From Paraburkholderia youngii (GTDB lineage: Bacteria; Pseudomonadota; Gammaproteobacteria; Burkholderiales; Burkholderiaceae), in assembly GCF_013366925.1 (NCBI RefSeq), contig NZ_JAALDK010000001.1, forward strand, positions 5,015,165-5,079,164: a stretch of 64,000 nucleotides of DNA, in the 5' to 3' direction. The notes under the pieces are model-generated. The model ran no database searches, had not been told where the DNA came from, and saw only the letters and a program-made list of their open reading frames with translations. Positions 1 to 8,565 of this stretch are shown piece by piece. The position numbers and the translations under genes are program-made. Each line of letters begins with the position of its first letter. Position 1 is the stretch's first letter.

Positions 1-29
1 GCATTGACGGCAATCATCACCCATGGAAT

Positions 30-59
30 CGGGCTTCCGGACAACGGACCGGAAGCCCG
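30..59. other. Perfect 11-bp hairpin near window start
   Basis: The arms CGGGCTTCCGG and CCGGAAGCCCG enclose an 8-base loop. It lies 22 bases beyond the stop codon of the minus-strand YCII-type gene. There is no T run on either side, so it is at best a 3'-end stabiliser or a terminator without a canonical tail. Confidence 0.5.
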
Positions 60-81
60 CACGCCGATGGGGTGAGAATCG

Positions 82-510
82 TCAGCGCATCTGTCCGTCG
101 ATTTGCTTGCGCAGACGGTTTTCCTCTTCCTGAAGCTCGGGCGTAAAGGCTTCGCCAAAGTCCGCCGGCTCAAATAACGGGCGAATCTCGATCTCCGAAT
201 CACTCATCATCGGATTCGGGCAGCGCTTGACCCATTCGATCGCTTCGTCCATCGATTCAACCTGCCACAACCAGTACCCGGCAATCAATTCCTTGGTTTC
301 CGCAAACGGGCCGTCGATGACGGTGCGGTCCTTCCCTGAGAACCGCACGCGAGCGCCGGCCGAGCTCGGCTTCAGCCCGTCGCCGCCTTGCATGATGCCG
401 GCCTTGACCAGTTGCTCGTTGTACTGCCCCATCGCCGTGAGGAGTTCCGTACTCGGCATTTGCCCCGCTTCCGATTCGGGGGTTGCCTTGATGATGACCA
501 TGACGCGCAT
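82..510 (-). CDS. YCII-related domain protein
   Basis: The 142-residue product begins MRVMVIIKATPESEAG and carries the YCII/DGPF signature (VIDGPFAETKELIAGYW, then WQVESMDEAIEWVKRCP). This is a ferredoxin-like dimeric fold named after E. coli YciI. The cellular role of this subgroup is not established; such proteins often sit beside ECF sigma factors, but none is adjacent here. An upstream in-frame start at 549 is possible. I chose 510 because it begins at the conserved first strand and has an AAAGGG ribosome site 8 bases upstream. The C-terminal 25 residues are charged and helical. Nothing suggests transfer. Confidence 0.85.
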   Translation of the reverse strand: MRVMVIIKATPESEAGQMPSTELLTAMGQYNEQLVKAGIMQGGDGLKPSSAGARVRFSGKDRTVIDGPFAETKELIAGYWLWQVESMDEAIEWVKRCPNPMMSDSEIEIRPLFEPADFGEAFTPELQEEENRLRKQIDGQMR

Positions 511-637
511 TTGGGTTTTCCCTTTGAAGACGAAAATATCTGAAGGCAACGGCGCCCCCAGTGACTACGACGAATCATCGCGAGAGAAATCGACATGCGC
601 AAGACACGCCTGCTCCGATTTACAGAACGCTTCTCGA

Positions 638-1285
638 TCAGGGTAAAGGCGTATGGCTGCCTTGAGCATTGACATCGATACCCTGAACCCGCATCACGGG
701 CTCCGCATCGCCAGGCACGAGCTGGGGTTGCGATGAAAACCGCACCTGCAAAACCGCGGCGAACGCGCGCTCGAAGGCGTTGGCATCGTCGGCCGGCATG
801 ATCGCCTCGAGCGCCTTTGCGAAGCCGGATGCGCCTTCGATGTCCGCACGGCTGAAAGCACTGCTGCCGCGCGAAAAGACGCGTTGCACGTCTTCTTTCA
901 ACTGCTGAAGGGCCGCGACGACTTTTTCATAGGCGTGAGCAGGCGCTTCCGTGTGGTCCGGAGGTTCGGCTGTGCACAGCGCCGGCATGAAGGCGAGCAC
1001 GTTCCTGTCGATATCGACGCGCGCAGCAAGGGTCTTGATGTGTGACGCCTGCACTGATGGACCGGCGTCGCGATGGCGACACCACGCTTGCGCGCGCGCC
1101 GCACCCAGCATCGCCGCTGCGAAACACCGGAAATCATCGAAGCGCAGATGCCTCGCGGCACAGTCGAGAACGGCGTCGGGCGTCAATTCCAGCTCGTGCG
1201 CCACCGCCAGGCTGGTCTTCATCACGATCAGGACAAGCTCACCCCACTCGTCCTGACGCCCCCCTCTCGTCGAGTTCGCGTACAT
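638..1285 (-). CDS. Conserved hypothetical protein downstream of pstS-like gene
   Basis: I do not recognise this 215-residue protein. The start ATG at 1285 has a GAGGGACC ribosome site; a much longer open frame extends upstream but only as an out-of-frame overlap with the PstS gene. The protein is mostly helical, has no signal peptide or membrane segment, and contains several cysteines and histidines in its middle (CAARHLRFDDFRCF, AWCRHRDAG) without a recognisable metal motif. It lies 113 bases downstream of the PstS-like gene on the same strand and could be co-transcribed. Function unknown. Confidence 0.6.
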   Translation of the reverse strand: MYANSTRGGRQDEWGELVLIVMKTSLAVAHELELTPDAVLDCAARHLRFDDFRCFAAAMLGAARAQAWCRHRDAGPSVQASHIKTLAARVDIDRNVLAFMPALCTAEPPDHTEAPAHAYEKVVAALQQLKEDVQRVFSRGSSAFSRADIEGASGFAKALEAIMPADDANAFERAFAAVLQVRFSSQPQLVPGDAEPVMRVQGIDVNAQGSHTPLP

Positions 1286-1398
1286 CGTAGGTCCCTCTAT
1301 GCACGCCCCGGACACGTCGCCAAACCCTCGCCACCGGCGACATGACCGCGCGTCACAGCTCAGGCTAGCCATCGCGGCGACACCAAGCGCAGTTCGGC

Positions 1399-2469
1399 TC
1401 ACGGCACCGCGAGCACTTTGCGCACCGGCTTTTCGCCGGTATCGGCGGGCCATTGTGAGCGGATCTTCGTCACGACCAGGTCCGGCAGCGCTACGTAGTC
1501 CAGTGCGTTGACCGTCGGTCCGCCGTGGCTTAACGCCCATTCGAAAAACTTCAACGTGGCTTTGTCGTGGCCCGGCTGGTTCGGCGTCGCGGGTAGCAAC
1601 ACATAGGTCGCGCCCATGACCGGCCAGGCGTCCTTGCCCGGCTGGTTGGTCAGCACCTGCGACAGGGAACCCGACCAGTCGGCGCTCGCCGCCGCTGCGT
1701 TGAAGGTGGCGGCGCCGGGCTGCACGACATTGCCCGCCGCATTGGTCATGGCCACGTACTTCAAGCGGTTCTGTTTCGTGAAATCCCACGCGACATAGCC
1801 TATCGCGCCGGGCAGATAGCCGACGTACGTGGCAATGCCCTCGTTGCCTTTGCCGCCGATGCCGAGCGGCCATCGCACGCTAGTGCCTTCGCCGACCCTG
1901 CGCTTCCATTCGGGACTGACCTGCGCGAGGTAGTGAGTCCAGATCAGCGTCGTGCCCGAGCCATCCTGGCGACGCACCACGGCGATCGGGTAATTCGGCA
2001 TCTTGATCTTCGGGTTCAACCGCACGATTGCCGGGTCGTCCCAGAACTGAACCTTGCCGAGAAAGATATCGGCGATGACCGGCCCGGTCAGCATCACTTC
2101 GCCGGCTTTGAGCCCCGGAAGGTTCACGACGGGCACCACGCCGCCGATCACGACTGGAAACTGCCGCAGGCCGTTGCGGGTCAGTTGATCGTCGCTCAGT
2201 GGCGCGTCCGAGCCAGCAAAGTCGACTTCCCGGGCGATCACCTGCTTGAGCCCATCGGACGAACCCGTGCCCTGATAGATCACCCTGCTTCCACCCGACT
2301 TCTGGTAGTCGGCGGCCCAGCGGGTGTAGAGAGGAGCGGCGAACGTGCTGCCGGCTCCTTTAATGTCGGCCGCGTAGGCAGCGGCCGCGCATGAACAGCA
2401 AATCAGGCCAGCGCTGATGGCGCCCAGTGTTCTCACCAATGTCTCCCGTCGGTTCTTGTTCCGGGACAT
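1399..2469 (-). CDS. pstS: PstS-family periplasmic phosphate-binding protein (orphan)
   Basis: The 356-residue protein has an N-terminal signal sequence (charged MSRNKNRRE, then a hydrophobic stretch ending AAYA-AD) and the PstS hallmark IKGAGSTFAAPLYTRW directly after it. Further family blocks are YQGTGSSDGLKQV, FAGSDAPLS and VVRRQDGSGTTLIWTHYL, which form the phosphate pocket in known PstS proteins. It should bind phosphate or a similar oxyanion in the periplasm for an ABC importer. No pstC, pstA, pstB or phoU genes lie nearby in this window, so it either serves a transporter encoded elsewhere or acts in signalling. The cysteine cluster CCSC before the cleavage site leaves lipoprotein processing possible. 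Confidence 0.88.
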   Translation of the reverse strand: MSRNKNRRETLVRTLGAISAGLICCSCAAAAYAADIKGAGSTFAAPLYTRWAADYQKSGGSRVIYQGTGSSDGLKQVIAREVDFAGSDAPLSDDQLTRNGLRQFPVVIGGVVPVVNLPGLKAGEVMLTGPVIADIFLGKVQFWDDPAIVRLNPKIKMPNYPIAVVRRQDGSGTTLIWTHYLAQVSPEWKRRVGEGTSVRWPLGIGGKGNEGIATYVGYLPGAIGYVAWDFTKQNRLKYVAMTNAAGNVVQPGAATFNAAAASADWSGSLSQVLTNQPGKDAWPVMGATYVLLPATPNQPGHDKATLKFFEWALSHGGPTVNALDYVALPDLVVTKIRSQWPADTGEKPVRKVLAVP

Positions 2470-2698
2470 CGCTGATCCAGACCTGCAGTGCGTGAGCTCG
2501 TTGGAGGGCGACCGTGCCGGCGATTCAATGTGCAGCTTTCATCCGGGGTGTGGCTCTCCTGCATTACGCGCCATATCGCACATTAAAGAACGGTGCCTGG
2601 CCGAATTCCAGTTGAATCATGCTATCGAACGCGCCACGGCCGGCGCCCGCCGCCGCTTTTGCAGGTACCCGGTGTCGGGAGTTGCCAACCCCATCCCT

Positions 2699-3607
2699 TC
2701 ACGTCTTGTCCCACGGCGGCACGCCCGAGAACGCGTTGACCAGAAAATCGATTGCCGCACGAACTTTTGCGCTCACGTGGCGACGGCTCGGATACAGCGC
2801 GAGCAGATCGATATCCGGCAAGCGGTATTCAGGCAATACCCGCAGCAGCCGGCCCGCGCGGAGGTCCTCGCCGATCAGAAACGTCGGCTGCCAGATCACG
2901 CCGTGCCCCGCGAGCGCCGCCGCGCGCGCGGTGTCGCCGTTATTGGTGTGCATCTGGCAGTTCACCTCGACAGCATGCGTTTTACCGTCTTTGTCGATCA
3001 GTTGCCAGACGTCCGCCGTGGCCGCATACGTATAGCCGATACATCGATGTCCGAGCAGATCCAGCGGCGTTTCCGGATATCCCGAACGTTTCAGGTAATC
3101 GGGCGATGCACACAGGATGTTTGTCGACGTCGCCAGTTTGCGGGCCGCGTGATCGACCGTGCCGGCGCGCGAGATGCGAATGGCGAGATCGAAGCCCTCT
3201 TCGACGATATCGACGACGCGGTCTATCAGCGTGATGTCGAGTTCGACGTCGGGATATTGCTGCATGAACCGTGGCCACAGCGGCGCGAGATGCTGGATGC
3301 CGAAGCTGACCGGTGCATTGATACGCAGCCGTCCACGCGGTTCGATCGACGTTGTCGACACGAGTCCTTCCGTTTCGGCAACGTCTTCGAGAATGGCCTT
3401 GCAGCGCGAATAAAGCGTTTCACCGGCCTCGGTCAGAGACAATCTGCGTGAGGTGCGATTCAGCAGTCGCGCGCCGAGGTGCGCCTCCAGGTCATTCACA
3501 TAGCGGGTCACGTTCGCGGGGGAGGTTTCGAGCGCATCGGCCGCGCGCGCAAAGCTGCCCCGGGTGACGACCGTTACGAAAACCTCAAACGCACGCAGCC
3601 GGTCCAT
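2699..3607 (-). CDS. LysR-family transcriptional regulator
   Basis: The 302-residue protein has the LysR N-terminal winged helix (MDRLRAFEVFVTVVTRGSFARAADALETSPANVTRYVNDLEAHLGARLLNRTSRRLSLTEAG, residues 1-62) and a C-terminal periplasmic-binding-like effector domain. It belongs to the large group of LysR proteins with the RTSRRLSLTE motif. It is divergent from the SDR gene at 3746, and a T-N11-A operator lies between them, so it probably controls that gene and itself. The inducer is unknown. Confidence 0.92.
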   Translation of the reverse strand: MDRLRAFEVFVTVVTRGSFARAADALETSPANVTRYVNDLEAHLGARLLNRTSRRLSLTEAGETLYSRCKAILEDVAETEGLVSTTSIEPRGRLRINAPVSFGIQHLAPLWPRFMQQYPDVELDITLIDRVVDIVEEGFDLAIRISRAGTVDHAARKLATSTNILCASPDYLKRSGYPETPLDLLGHRCIGYTYAATADVWQLIDKDGKTHAVEVNCQMHTNNGDTARAAALAGHGVIWQPTFLIGEDLRAGRLLRVLPEYRLPDIDLLALYPSRRHVSAKVRAAIDFLVNAFSGVPPWDKT

Positions 3608-3620
3608 ATGGCGCTCCGAT

Positions 3621-3639
3621 CATTCATAAAACCTGAATG
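3621..3639. promoter_or_regulatory. LysR-type operator (T-N11-A palindrome)
   Basis: CATTCA and TGAATG form a perfect 6-bp inverted repeat with a 7-base spacer; inside it is the T-N11-A arrangement typical of LysR boxes. It begins 14 bases upstream of the LysR start codon and lies 107 bases before the SDR gene, the usual place for a shared autoregulatory and activation site. Confidence 0.7.
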
Positions 3640-3745
3640 ATACCGCCATGTTTTTGGTCTTTCTGTCTCAAGAACGGAATCTTATAGTGCTTCTCAACGA
3701 GCCGACGCAGTGGGCATCGGCCGCTGATCAAACCGGAGATTCAAC

Positions 3746-4510
3746 ATGCAACGCTTGACAGGAAAAGTCGCTATCGTCACCGGCGCCAGCGCGGGCATTG
3801 GTCGCGCTGCCGCAAAGTTGTTCGCCGCGGAAGGCGCGAAGGTTGTGGTGGCCGCACGCCGCGAAGCCGAACTCGACACGCTGGTCAGCGAGATCGCTCG
3901 CGACGGCGGTACGGCTGTCCCGCTGGCAGGGGACGTGCAATCCGAAGAATTCGCGAAAGCGCTGGTCGCACTCGCCGTCAGCCGTTTCGGCCGTCTCGAC
4001 ATCGCGTACAACAATGCGGGGACGCTCGGTGAGATGGGACCGTCGACCGGCGTGTCGGAAGCAGGCTGGTCAGCGACGCTGGCCACCAACCTGACCAGCG
4101 CGTTCATCGGCGCCAAGCATCAGATTCCTGAAATGATCAAGCAAGGCGGCGGATCGATCATCTTCACGTCGACCTTCGTCGGCTACTCGTTCGCCTTCCC
4201 GGGAACGGCCGCCTATGCGGCGAGCAAAGCCGGGCTGATCGGACTGACGCAAGCGCTCGCGGCCGAATACGGTGCGCAAGGCGTGCGCGTCAACGCGATT
4301 CTGCCGGGCGCGGTGGACACGGAGATGTATCGCGGCATGAACGATACCGCTGAATCGCAGACGTTCGTGACCGGGCTACATGCGCTCAAGCGGGTCGCGA
4401 GGCCAGAAGAGATTGCCCGCTCGGCGCTGTACCTCGCTTCCGACGATTCGTCCTTCGTGACGGGTACGGCTTCGTTGGTCGACGGTGGGGCTTCGATTAC
4501 GCGTACCTGA
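3746..4510 (+). CDS. Short-chain dehydrogenase/reductase (SDR)
   Basis: This is a 254-residue classical SDR. It shows the Rossmann nucleotide motif TGASAGIGRAAA (residues 12-23), the NNAG motif, and the catalytic Ser-Tyr-Lys set (FTSTFVG, then YAASKAG). The arginines in VVAARREAE after strand 2 favour NADP(H). The C-terminus VTGTASLVDGGASIT is typical. The substrate cannot be read from sequence. It is divergent from the LysR gene and has a GGAG-like ribosome site before ATG 3746. A monocistronic target of the LysR regulator is the simplest reading. Confidence 0.93.
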   Translation: MQRLTGKVAIVTGASAGIGRAAAKLFAAEGAKVVVAARREAELDTLVSEIARDGGTAVPLAGDVQSEEFAKALVALAVSRFGRLDIAYNNAGTLGEMGPSTGVSEAGWSATLATNLTSAFIGAKHQIPEMIKQGGGSIIFTSTFVGYSFAFPGTAAYAASKAGLIGLTQALAAEYGAQGVRVNAILPGAVDTEMYRGMNDTAESQTFVTGLHALKRVARPEEIARSALYLASDDSSFVTGTASLVDGGASITRT

Positions 4511-4673
4511 GCTGCGTTCGGGCGCGAACGTCGATCAGCGTCGGCTGATCGACGAGCCCGTTACCATAAAAAATAAACGAACACTGTACGGTTCCTCACC
4601 TAATCTTTGATCAGCTGACCGCGAAAAGCGAAGCGCGAGTCAGCTGGAGTAATTAACAAGGAGGTGGGCCATC

Positions 4674-4976
4674 ATGAAGACGTTAGTCCACACAGTTTGC
4701 GCGGTCGCTGTCATGGCTTTGCCAATTGCATCGGCGGCACAGACCGAAAGCACGCTGACGCACGCACAAGTCCAGGCAGAGATCGCGCAACTCGAACAAG
4801 CCGGCTTCAATCCGGCCAATGCGAATACCGTCGACTTTCCTACCTATATGCCGACCACCACCGCCCCTGCCGCAGGTCAGAGCAGCGGCTATGGCCCTGC
4901 GACCAGCGGTACGCAGCAGATGGGCCATCCGGCCGGCGCGACTGGGATGAAGCCGGTGTTCTTTGGCGGATCTTGA
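4674..4976 (+). CDS. DUF4148 small exported protein
   Basis: The 100-residue protein has a clear signal peptide (MKTLVHTVCAVAVMALPIASAAQ) followed by the DUF4148 motif LTHAQVQAEIAQLEQAGFNP and a low-complexity Thr/Ala/Gly/Pro tail. DUF4148 proteins occur in many copies in Burkholderia and relatives; they are small periplasmic proteins of unknown role, often stress responsive. A strong AAGGAGGTGG ribosome site precedes the start. Two hairpins follow the gene. Confidence 0.88.
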   Translation: MKTLVHTVCAVAVMALPIASAAQTESTLTHAQVQAEIAQLEQAGFNPANANTVDFPTYMPTTTAPAAGQSSGYGPATSGTQQMGHPAGATGMKPVFFGGS

Positions 4977-5010
4977 GCTTGCTCGTCTGACCGGCTCGAC
5001 GATGCAGAAA

Positions 5011-5035
5011 ATGCCGTCCCTGCCTGGGACGGCAT
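5011..5035. terminator. Hairpin downstream of DUF4148 gene
   Basis: ATGCCGTCCC and GGGACGGCAT make a perfect 10-bp stem with a 5-base loop, 34 bases after the DUF4148 stop. Only a weak T-rich stretch follows, so it may be a terminator assisted by the second hairpin at 5099 or an mRNA 3' end. Confidence 0.5.
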
Positions 5036-5098
5036 GGAGCGTCGTGCTTTACGCGCTTGCTTTTGGAACATTTGCCGAATTTCGCACGCACCCGCACC

Positions 5099-5121
5099 GG
5101 GCGCCATATTGCATGGCGCCC
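5099..5121. terminator. Second hairpin between convergent genes
   Basis: GGGCGCCAT and ATGGCGCCC form a perfect 9-bp stem around ATTGC. It lies 46 bases from the stop of the minus-strand gene at 5168, between two convergent genes. Neither side has a long T run. Confidence 0.45.
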
Positions 5122-5167
5122 GCTGAATTGCTAATCTCTTTCGCTGAGCGCGACCAGCTAACACATA

Positions 5168-5356
5168 TCAACGTTTATTAACGTCGACGGTCAGGATTTC
5201 GTATCCGGGATCGGCGTTCTCGGTCGCGACTTTATTCGCTTCCTCGTACGAGCGAAACGACGTGGCCTCCTTGATCTCGGGCGCCATGCCGATGTCGCCA
5301 TCCTCCGCGGTGCAGAGGAACTTCTCGCCGGTCTTTACGACGTAGACGGTCGTCAT
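5168..5356 (-). CDS. Small conserved hypothetical protein (62 aa)
   Basis: The 62-residue protein begins MTTVYVVKTGEKFLCTAEDGDIG and contains a regular alternation of short strands and one helix (FRSYEEANKVATENADPGYEILTVDV). The start at 5356 is fixed by a GGAGG ribosome site 6 bases upstream; the open frame extends further but into the kinase gene region. No signal peptide. Function unknown; I see no close family. It lies 70 bases downstream of the hybrid kinase on the same strand and could share its transcript. Confidence 0.7.
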   Translation of the reverse strand: MTTVYVVKTGEKFLCTAEDGDIGMAPEIKEATSFRSYEEANKVATENADPGYEILTVDVNKR

Positions 5357-5426
5357 ATCTCCCTCCGTAGCTTGCAGGGCAATTTCCAGTCTAGCAGGCC
5401 GGAAGAGTTGCGCAGGCTCCGCCGGG

Positions 5427-7109
5427 TCACCGAGCGCCGCCAACCAGCCGCTCCGCCGAATCCGCCAGCACGTCCCGCAGCTTTTCCAGCGACAACGGCT
5501 TGCTCAGATGATGATCGAAGCCCGCGGCAAGCGTCTGGCTGCGGTCCGTGTCCGACGAATAGCCGGTCAGCGCGACGAGTATCGTGCCGTTCAGCTCGGG
5601 GTTCGCGCGAATTCTGCGTGCCACCTCGAAGCCGTCCATCACGGGCATCGCCACGTCGACGATGGCAAGCTCCGGCCTCGTTCGCGTGATCAGGTCGATG
5701 GCCGCGCGACCGTTGTCGACCGCGGACACGCGATAACCCTCCAGGTCGAGCAGTACGCACAGAACGTGCAACGCGTCGACGTTGTCGTCCACCAGAACGA
5801 TGCGCAGCGCCCGGAAGCTCCTGTCCTTGTCGGTGGCGTCGCCAGGCGTCGCTAGCGGCTGCGTTCGCAGGATCGGCAAACGAAGTGTGACGCGGGTGCC
5901 GCAGCCCGGTCCATCGCTATGGATGTCGATTTCGCCATCGTGCAGTTCCACCAGCCGTTTGGCGACAGCCAGACCGATACCGAGCCCGCCTTCCGAGCGC
6001 GCGCTGCCGCTCGAGCACTGCGCGAACAGGTCAAACACATGCGGGGCGATCGACGAATCGATGCCGATGCCGTTGTCGCTGACCTCGATCACCAGCATCC
6101 GCGCGTCGGACGGATTTCCCGAGCGAACCGTCAGCTCGATCAGTCCGCCCGCCGGCGTGTACTTCGCCGCGTTCGACAACAGATTGCCGAGCACCTGACT
6201 GAGCCGCACATGGTCGGCGCGCACCGGAATCGCGCGGTCCAGACCGGTCAGTTTCAGCGTATGGCCGCGCGAGCGCACGTCGTGGTCGATCGCGGCTACC
6301 GCGTCGGAAACGATCTCGGCCAGCAACGTATCGCTGCGCCGGATCGTCAGCTTTCCGTGCTTCAGACGCGCGGCGTCGAGCAGGTCATCGACGAGGGTGC
6401 GCAGATGCTTCATCTGCCGTTGCGCGATGGTCAGCACCGCGTCGGCCCTGTCGTTATCGACCACCAGACGCTTCGCCGCGGCGATCGCGCCATCGATCGG
6501 CGCCATCGGGTTGCGCAACTCGTGCGCGAGCATCGCGATGAACTCGTTGTGGCGGCGGTCGTTGTCCGCGCCGTCGTCGCGAACGTTGACCATCGTCACG
6601 GCCGCGCCCGCGACCATCGCGAGATCCGACAGCACCCGCGCGTCTTCGCTGTCGAAGCGGCACCCTTTGTTGTGCGACATCACCCATATCGCGCCGAGGT
6701 GGCCGTTATCGCACGGAATGGGTACGACGATCCCCTCGGGCACCTCGACACCCGGAAAGTTCAGACTGGGAAACTGCTGTTGCGGATCGACGAACAGGCG
6801 CGCCGCGCCCCCTTCGAGCGTGACGCCGCATGGACATTCGTCCCACGCGGTCGTGCGCCCCTGCAAGCCGGCGCACAGGCCCGCCACCGCGAGCCAGCGA
6901 AAGCGCCGGCCGTCGGGTGGCCCCTCGACCAGACTGATGCCCGCGCTGCCCGCGCAGCATAACGCCATGGCCTCGCTGGCAATCGCGTTCAGCAGGTGTT
7001 CACGCGAGCCGGTTTGCGCGCGCGCGAGCCGCAGCAGCGACTGGTTCTCCCGGGCGTAATCAGCCTCTTTGGCTGGACGGCTCGCTAATTCGTCAGCACT
7101 GGGAGCCAT
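5427..7109 (-). CDS. GAF-domain hybrid sensor histidine kinase with receiver
   Basis: The 560-residue product has a GAF-like sensor region (about residues 35-175, including AVAGLCAGLQGRTTAWDECPCG and VPIPCDNGHLGAIWV), a dimerisation/phosphoacceptor domain with AMLAHELRNPMAPI (phospho-His near residue 196), an HATPase domain (NLLSNAAKYTPAGG, DNGIGID, GGLGIGLAVAKRLVELH), and a C-terminal receiver (VLVDDNVDALHV, phospho-Asp in AIVDVAMPVMDGFEV). No membrane segment is present, so it senses a cytoplasmic signal; the cysteines in the GAF part could hold a cofactor. No HPt domain or paired regulator is adjacent. The start at 7109 is preferred over 7145 because GGTGGA sits before it. Confidence 0.9.
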   Translation of the reverse strand: MAPSADELASRPAKEADYARENQSLLRLARAQTGSREHLLNAIASEAMALCCAGSAGISLVEGPPDGRRFRWLAVAGLCAGLQGRTTAWDECPCGVTLEGGAARLFVDPQQQFPSLNFPGVEVPEGIVVPIPCDNGHLGAIWVMSHNKGCRFDSEDARVLSDLAMVAGAAVTMVNVRDDGADNDRRHNEFIAMLAHELRNPMAPIDGAIAAAKRLVVDNDRADAVLTIAQRQMKHLRTLVDDLLDAARLKHGKLTIRRSDTLLAEIVSDAVAAIDHDVRSRGHTLKLTGLDRAIPVRADHVRLSQVLGNLLSNAAKYTPAGGLIELTVRSGNPSDARMLVIEVSDNGIGIDSSIAPHVFDLFAQCSSGSARSEGGLGIGLAVAKRLVELHDGEIDIHSDGPGCGTRVTLRLPILRTQPLATPGDATDKDRSFRALRIVLVDDNVDALHVLCVLLDLEGYRVSAVDNGRAAIDLITRTRPELAIVDVAMPVMDGFEVARRIRANPELNGTILVALTGYSSDTDRSQTLAAGFDHHLSKPLSLEKLRDVLADSAERLVGGAR

Positions 7110-7571
7110 GATGTTCCACCGACGTTGACGGGCACCCGCGCACAAGGCGGGCGTAAGGGCCGATACCGCGCCGATACCGCTGCCGACGAGTTTAGGTCAG
7201 TTGGGTCGCGCGGTCTCGGCTTCTGTCATTTGCACAGCGCTTTTTACTTCTAGTTGTCCGCAACGTCCTGCTCCGCTCACCGTCGACATGGCGTCCCATG
7301 AACAGCGGACGACGCAGTATAGGAACTCAGTGCCACGCTGCGGGTGTCCGTAATTCATGGGCACCGGACAGCCGAGCCAGCCTTGACGCGAGCACGCTTG
7401 CAGGCAACTGGACGGCATTATACGGATCGCGAAGTCGCGAAAAGCGTTGTGGCTTGCCGCATATGACGATCACTGCGATCGATAGCTGAATCCGTCGGTT
7501 AGCGCGATGACATCGGGTTGTTACGATCGCTCGATTTCCCCGTTTTCACCGCTCGACAGGACGCCCCCATC
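7110..7571. other. Intergenic region between kinase and ABC binding protein
   Basis: This 462-base stretch holds the promoters of the kinase (minus) and the binding protein (plus). It contains two adjacent TCGCGA palindromes at 7427 and 7435. Short open frames here have no ribosome sites or recognisable motifs and I do not call them genes. Confidence 0.5.
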
Positions 7572-8561
7572 ATGACGCAAATAACACGGCGCGCATTCAC
7601 CCGCTTCGCAGTGGCATCACTGCTGGCCGCCAGTGCTCCGCGCGGCTTCTCGCAGACCGCGCCTGTCGCGCTGCGCATCGGCTATCAGAAGTCTTCTACG
7701 CTCATCACGTTGCTGAAGGCACGCGGATCGCTGGAAAAAGCGCTCGCGCCGCTCAACGTGCGCATCTCCTGGAATGAGTTCGCGAGCGGACTGCCGCTGA
7801 CCGAAGCGCTCAACGTCGATGCCGTCGACTTCAGCGCCGATGTCGCCGACACCGTGCCGATCTTCGCCCAGGCCGCGCATGCGCGCTTCGTCTATGTCGC
7901 GCAGGAAGCGCCATCGCCGGGCGCGCAAGCGATCATCGTGAAGAAGGACGGCATACTGCGCACGCTGGCCGATCTGAAGGACCGCCGCATTGCGGTGACG
8001 AAGGCGGCGGGCAGCCACTATCTGCTGCTTGCGGCGCTCGCGCGCGCGGGGCTCAAGCCCGCCGACGTCGGCGTGAACTACCTGAGTCCGGCCGATGGCC
8101 GCGCCGCGTTCGAGCGCGGCAGCGTCGATGTCTGGATCACCTGGGATCCCTATGTAGCGTCGGTCGAGCGCGACGGCGACGTGCGCATACTGAGCGACGG
8201 CACGGGCCTTGCGTCCTATCAGCGCTACTACCTCGCGTCGCGCACCTACGCCGACGCGCATCCGCAAATCATCGAGACCGTGTTCGAGCAGTTGAAGACG
8301 GCCGGCGACTGGTTGCGCGCTAATCCGCTCGACGCGGCCAACACGCTCGCGCCGGTGTGGGGACTCGACGCGCCGACGATCGAACGCGCCAACGCCCGGC
8401 GCAGCTATCTGGTGCGAGCGCTCGCGCCGCCGAACTTCAGCGAGCAGCAGACGATCGCCGACGCGTTCTATCGCGCGGGACTGCTGCCCGCGCCGGTCGA
8501 GACGAAGCAGGCGCTGTACTGGGACTTCGCGGCGAAACAGGCGAAGCCGGTCGGCGCGTGA
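7572..8561 (+). CDS. SsuA/NrtA-type ABC substrate-binding protein, Tat-exported
   Basis: The 329-residue protein starts MTQITRRAFTRFAVASLLAASA, a twin-arginine signal (TRRAF), with cleavage likely near GFSQ-TA. The mature part matches the aliphatic sulfonate/nitrate binding family (LRIGYQKSSTLITLLKARGSLEKAL, GLPLTEALNVDAVDF, DVWITWDPYVASVE). It probably binds an organosulfonate or related anion for an ABC importer, but no permease or ATPase gene is adjacent. The longer in-frame start at 7518 adds 18 residues ahead of the signal and was rejected. The ribosome site is weak (AGGACG). Confidence 0.85.
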   Translation: MTQITRRAFTRFAVASLLAASAPRGFSQTAPVALRIGYQKSSTLITLLKARGSLEKALAPLNVRISWNEFASGLPLTEALNVDAVDFSADVADTVPIFAQAAHARFVYVAQEAPSPGAQAIIVKKDGILRTLADLKDRRIAVTKAAGSHYLLLAALARAGLKPADVGVNYLSPADGRAAFERGSVDVWITWDPYVASVERDGDVRILSDGTGLASYQRYYLASRTYADAHPQIIETVFEQLKTAGDWLRANPLDAANTLAPVWGLDAPTIERANARRSYLVRALAPPNFSEQQTIADAFYRAGLLPAPVETKQALYWDFAAKQAKPVGA

Positions 8562-8565
8562 ACGA

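Noticed and set aside
638..1873. 411-codon version of the gene at 638-1285
   Set aside because: The upstream half overlaps pstS out of frame and is Arg-rich nonsense; a good ribosome site and plausible protein start at 1285.
7197..7418. 73-codon minus-strand open frame in the kinase upstream gap
   Set aside because: No ribosome site, odd Cys/Trp composition and no motif.
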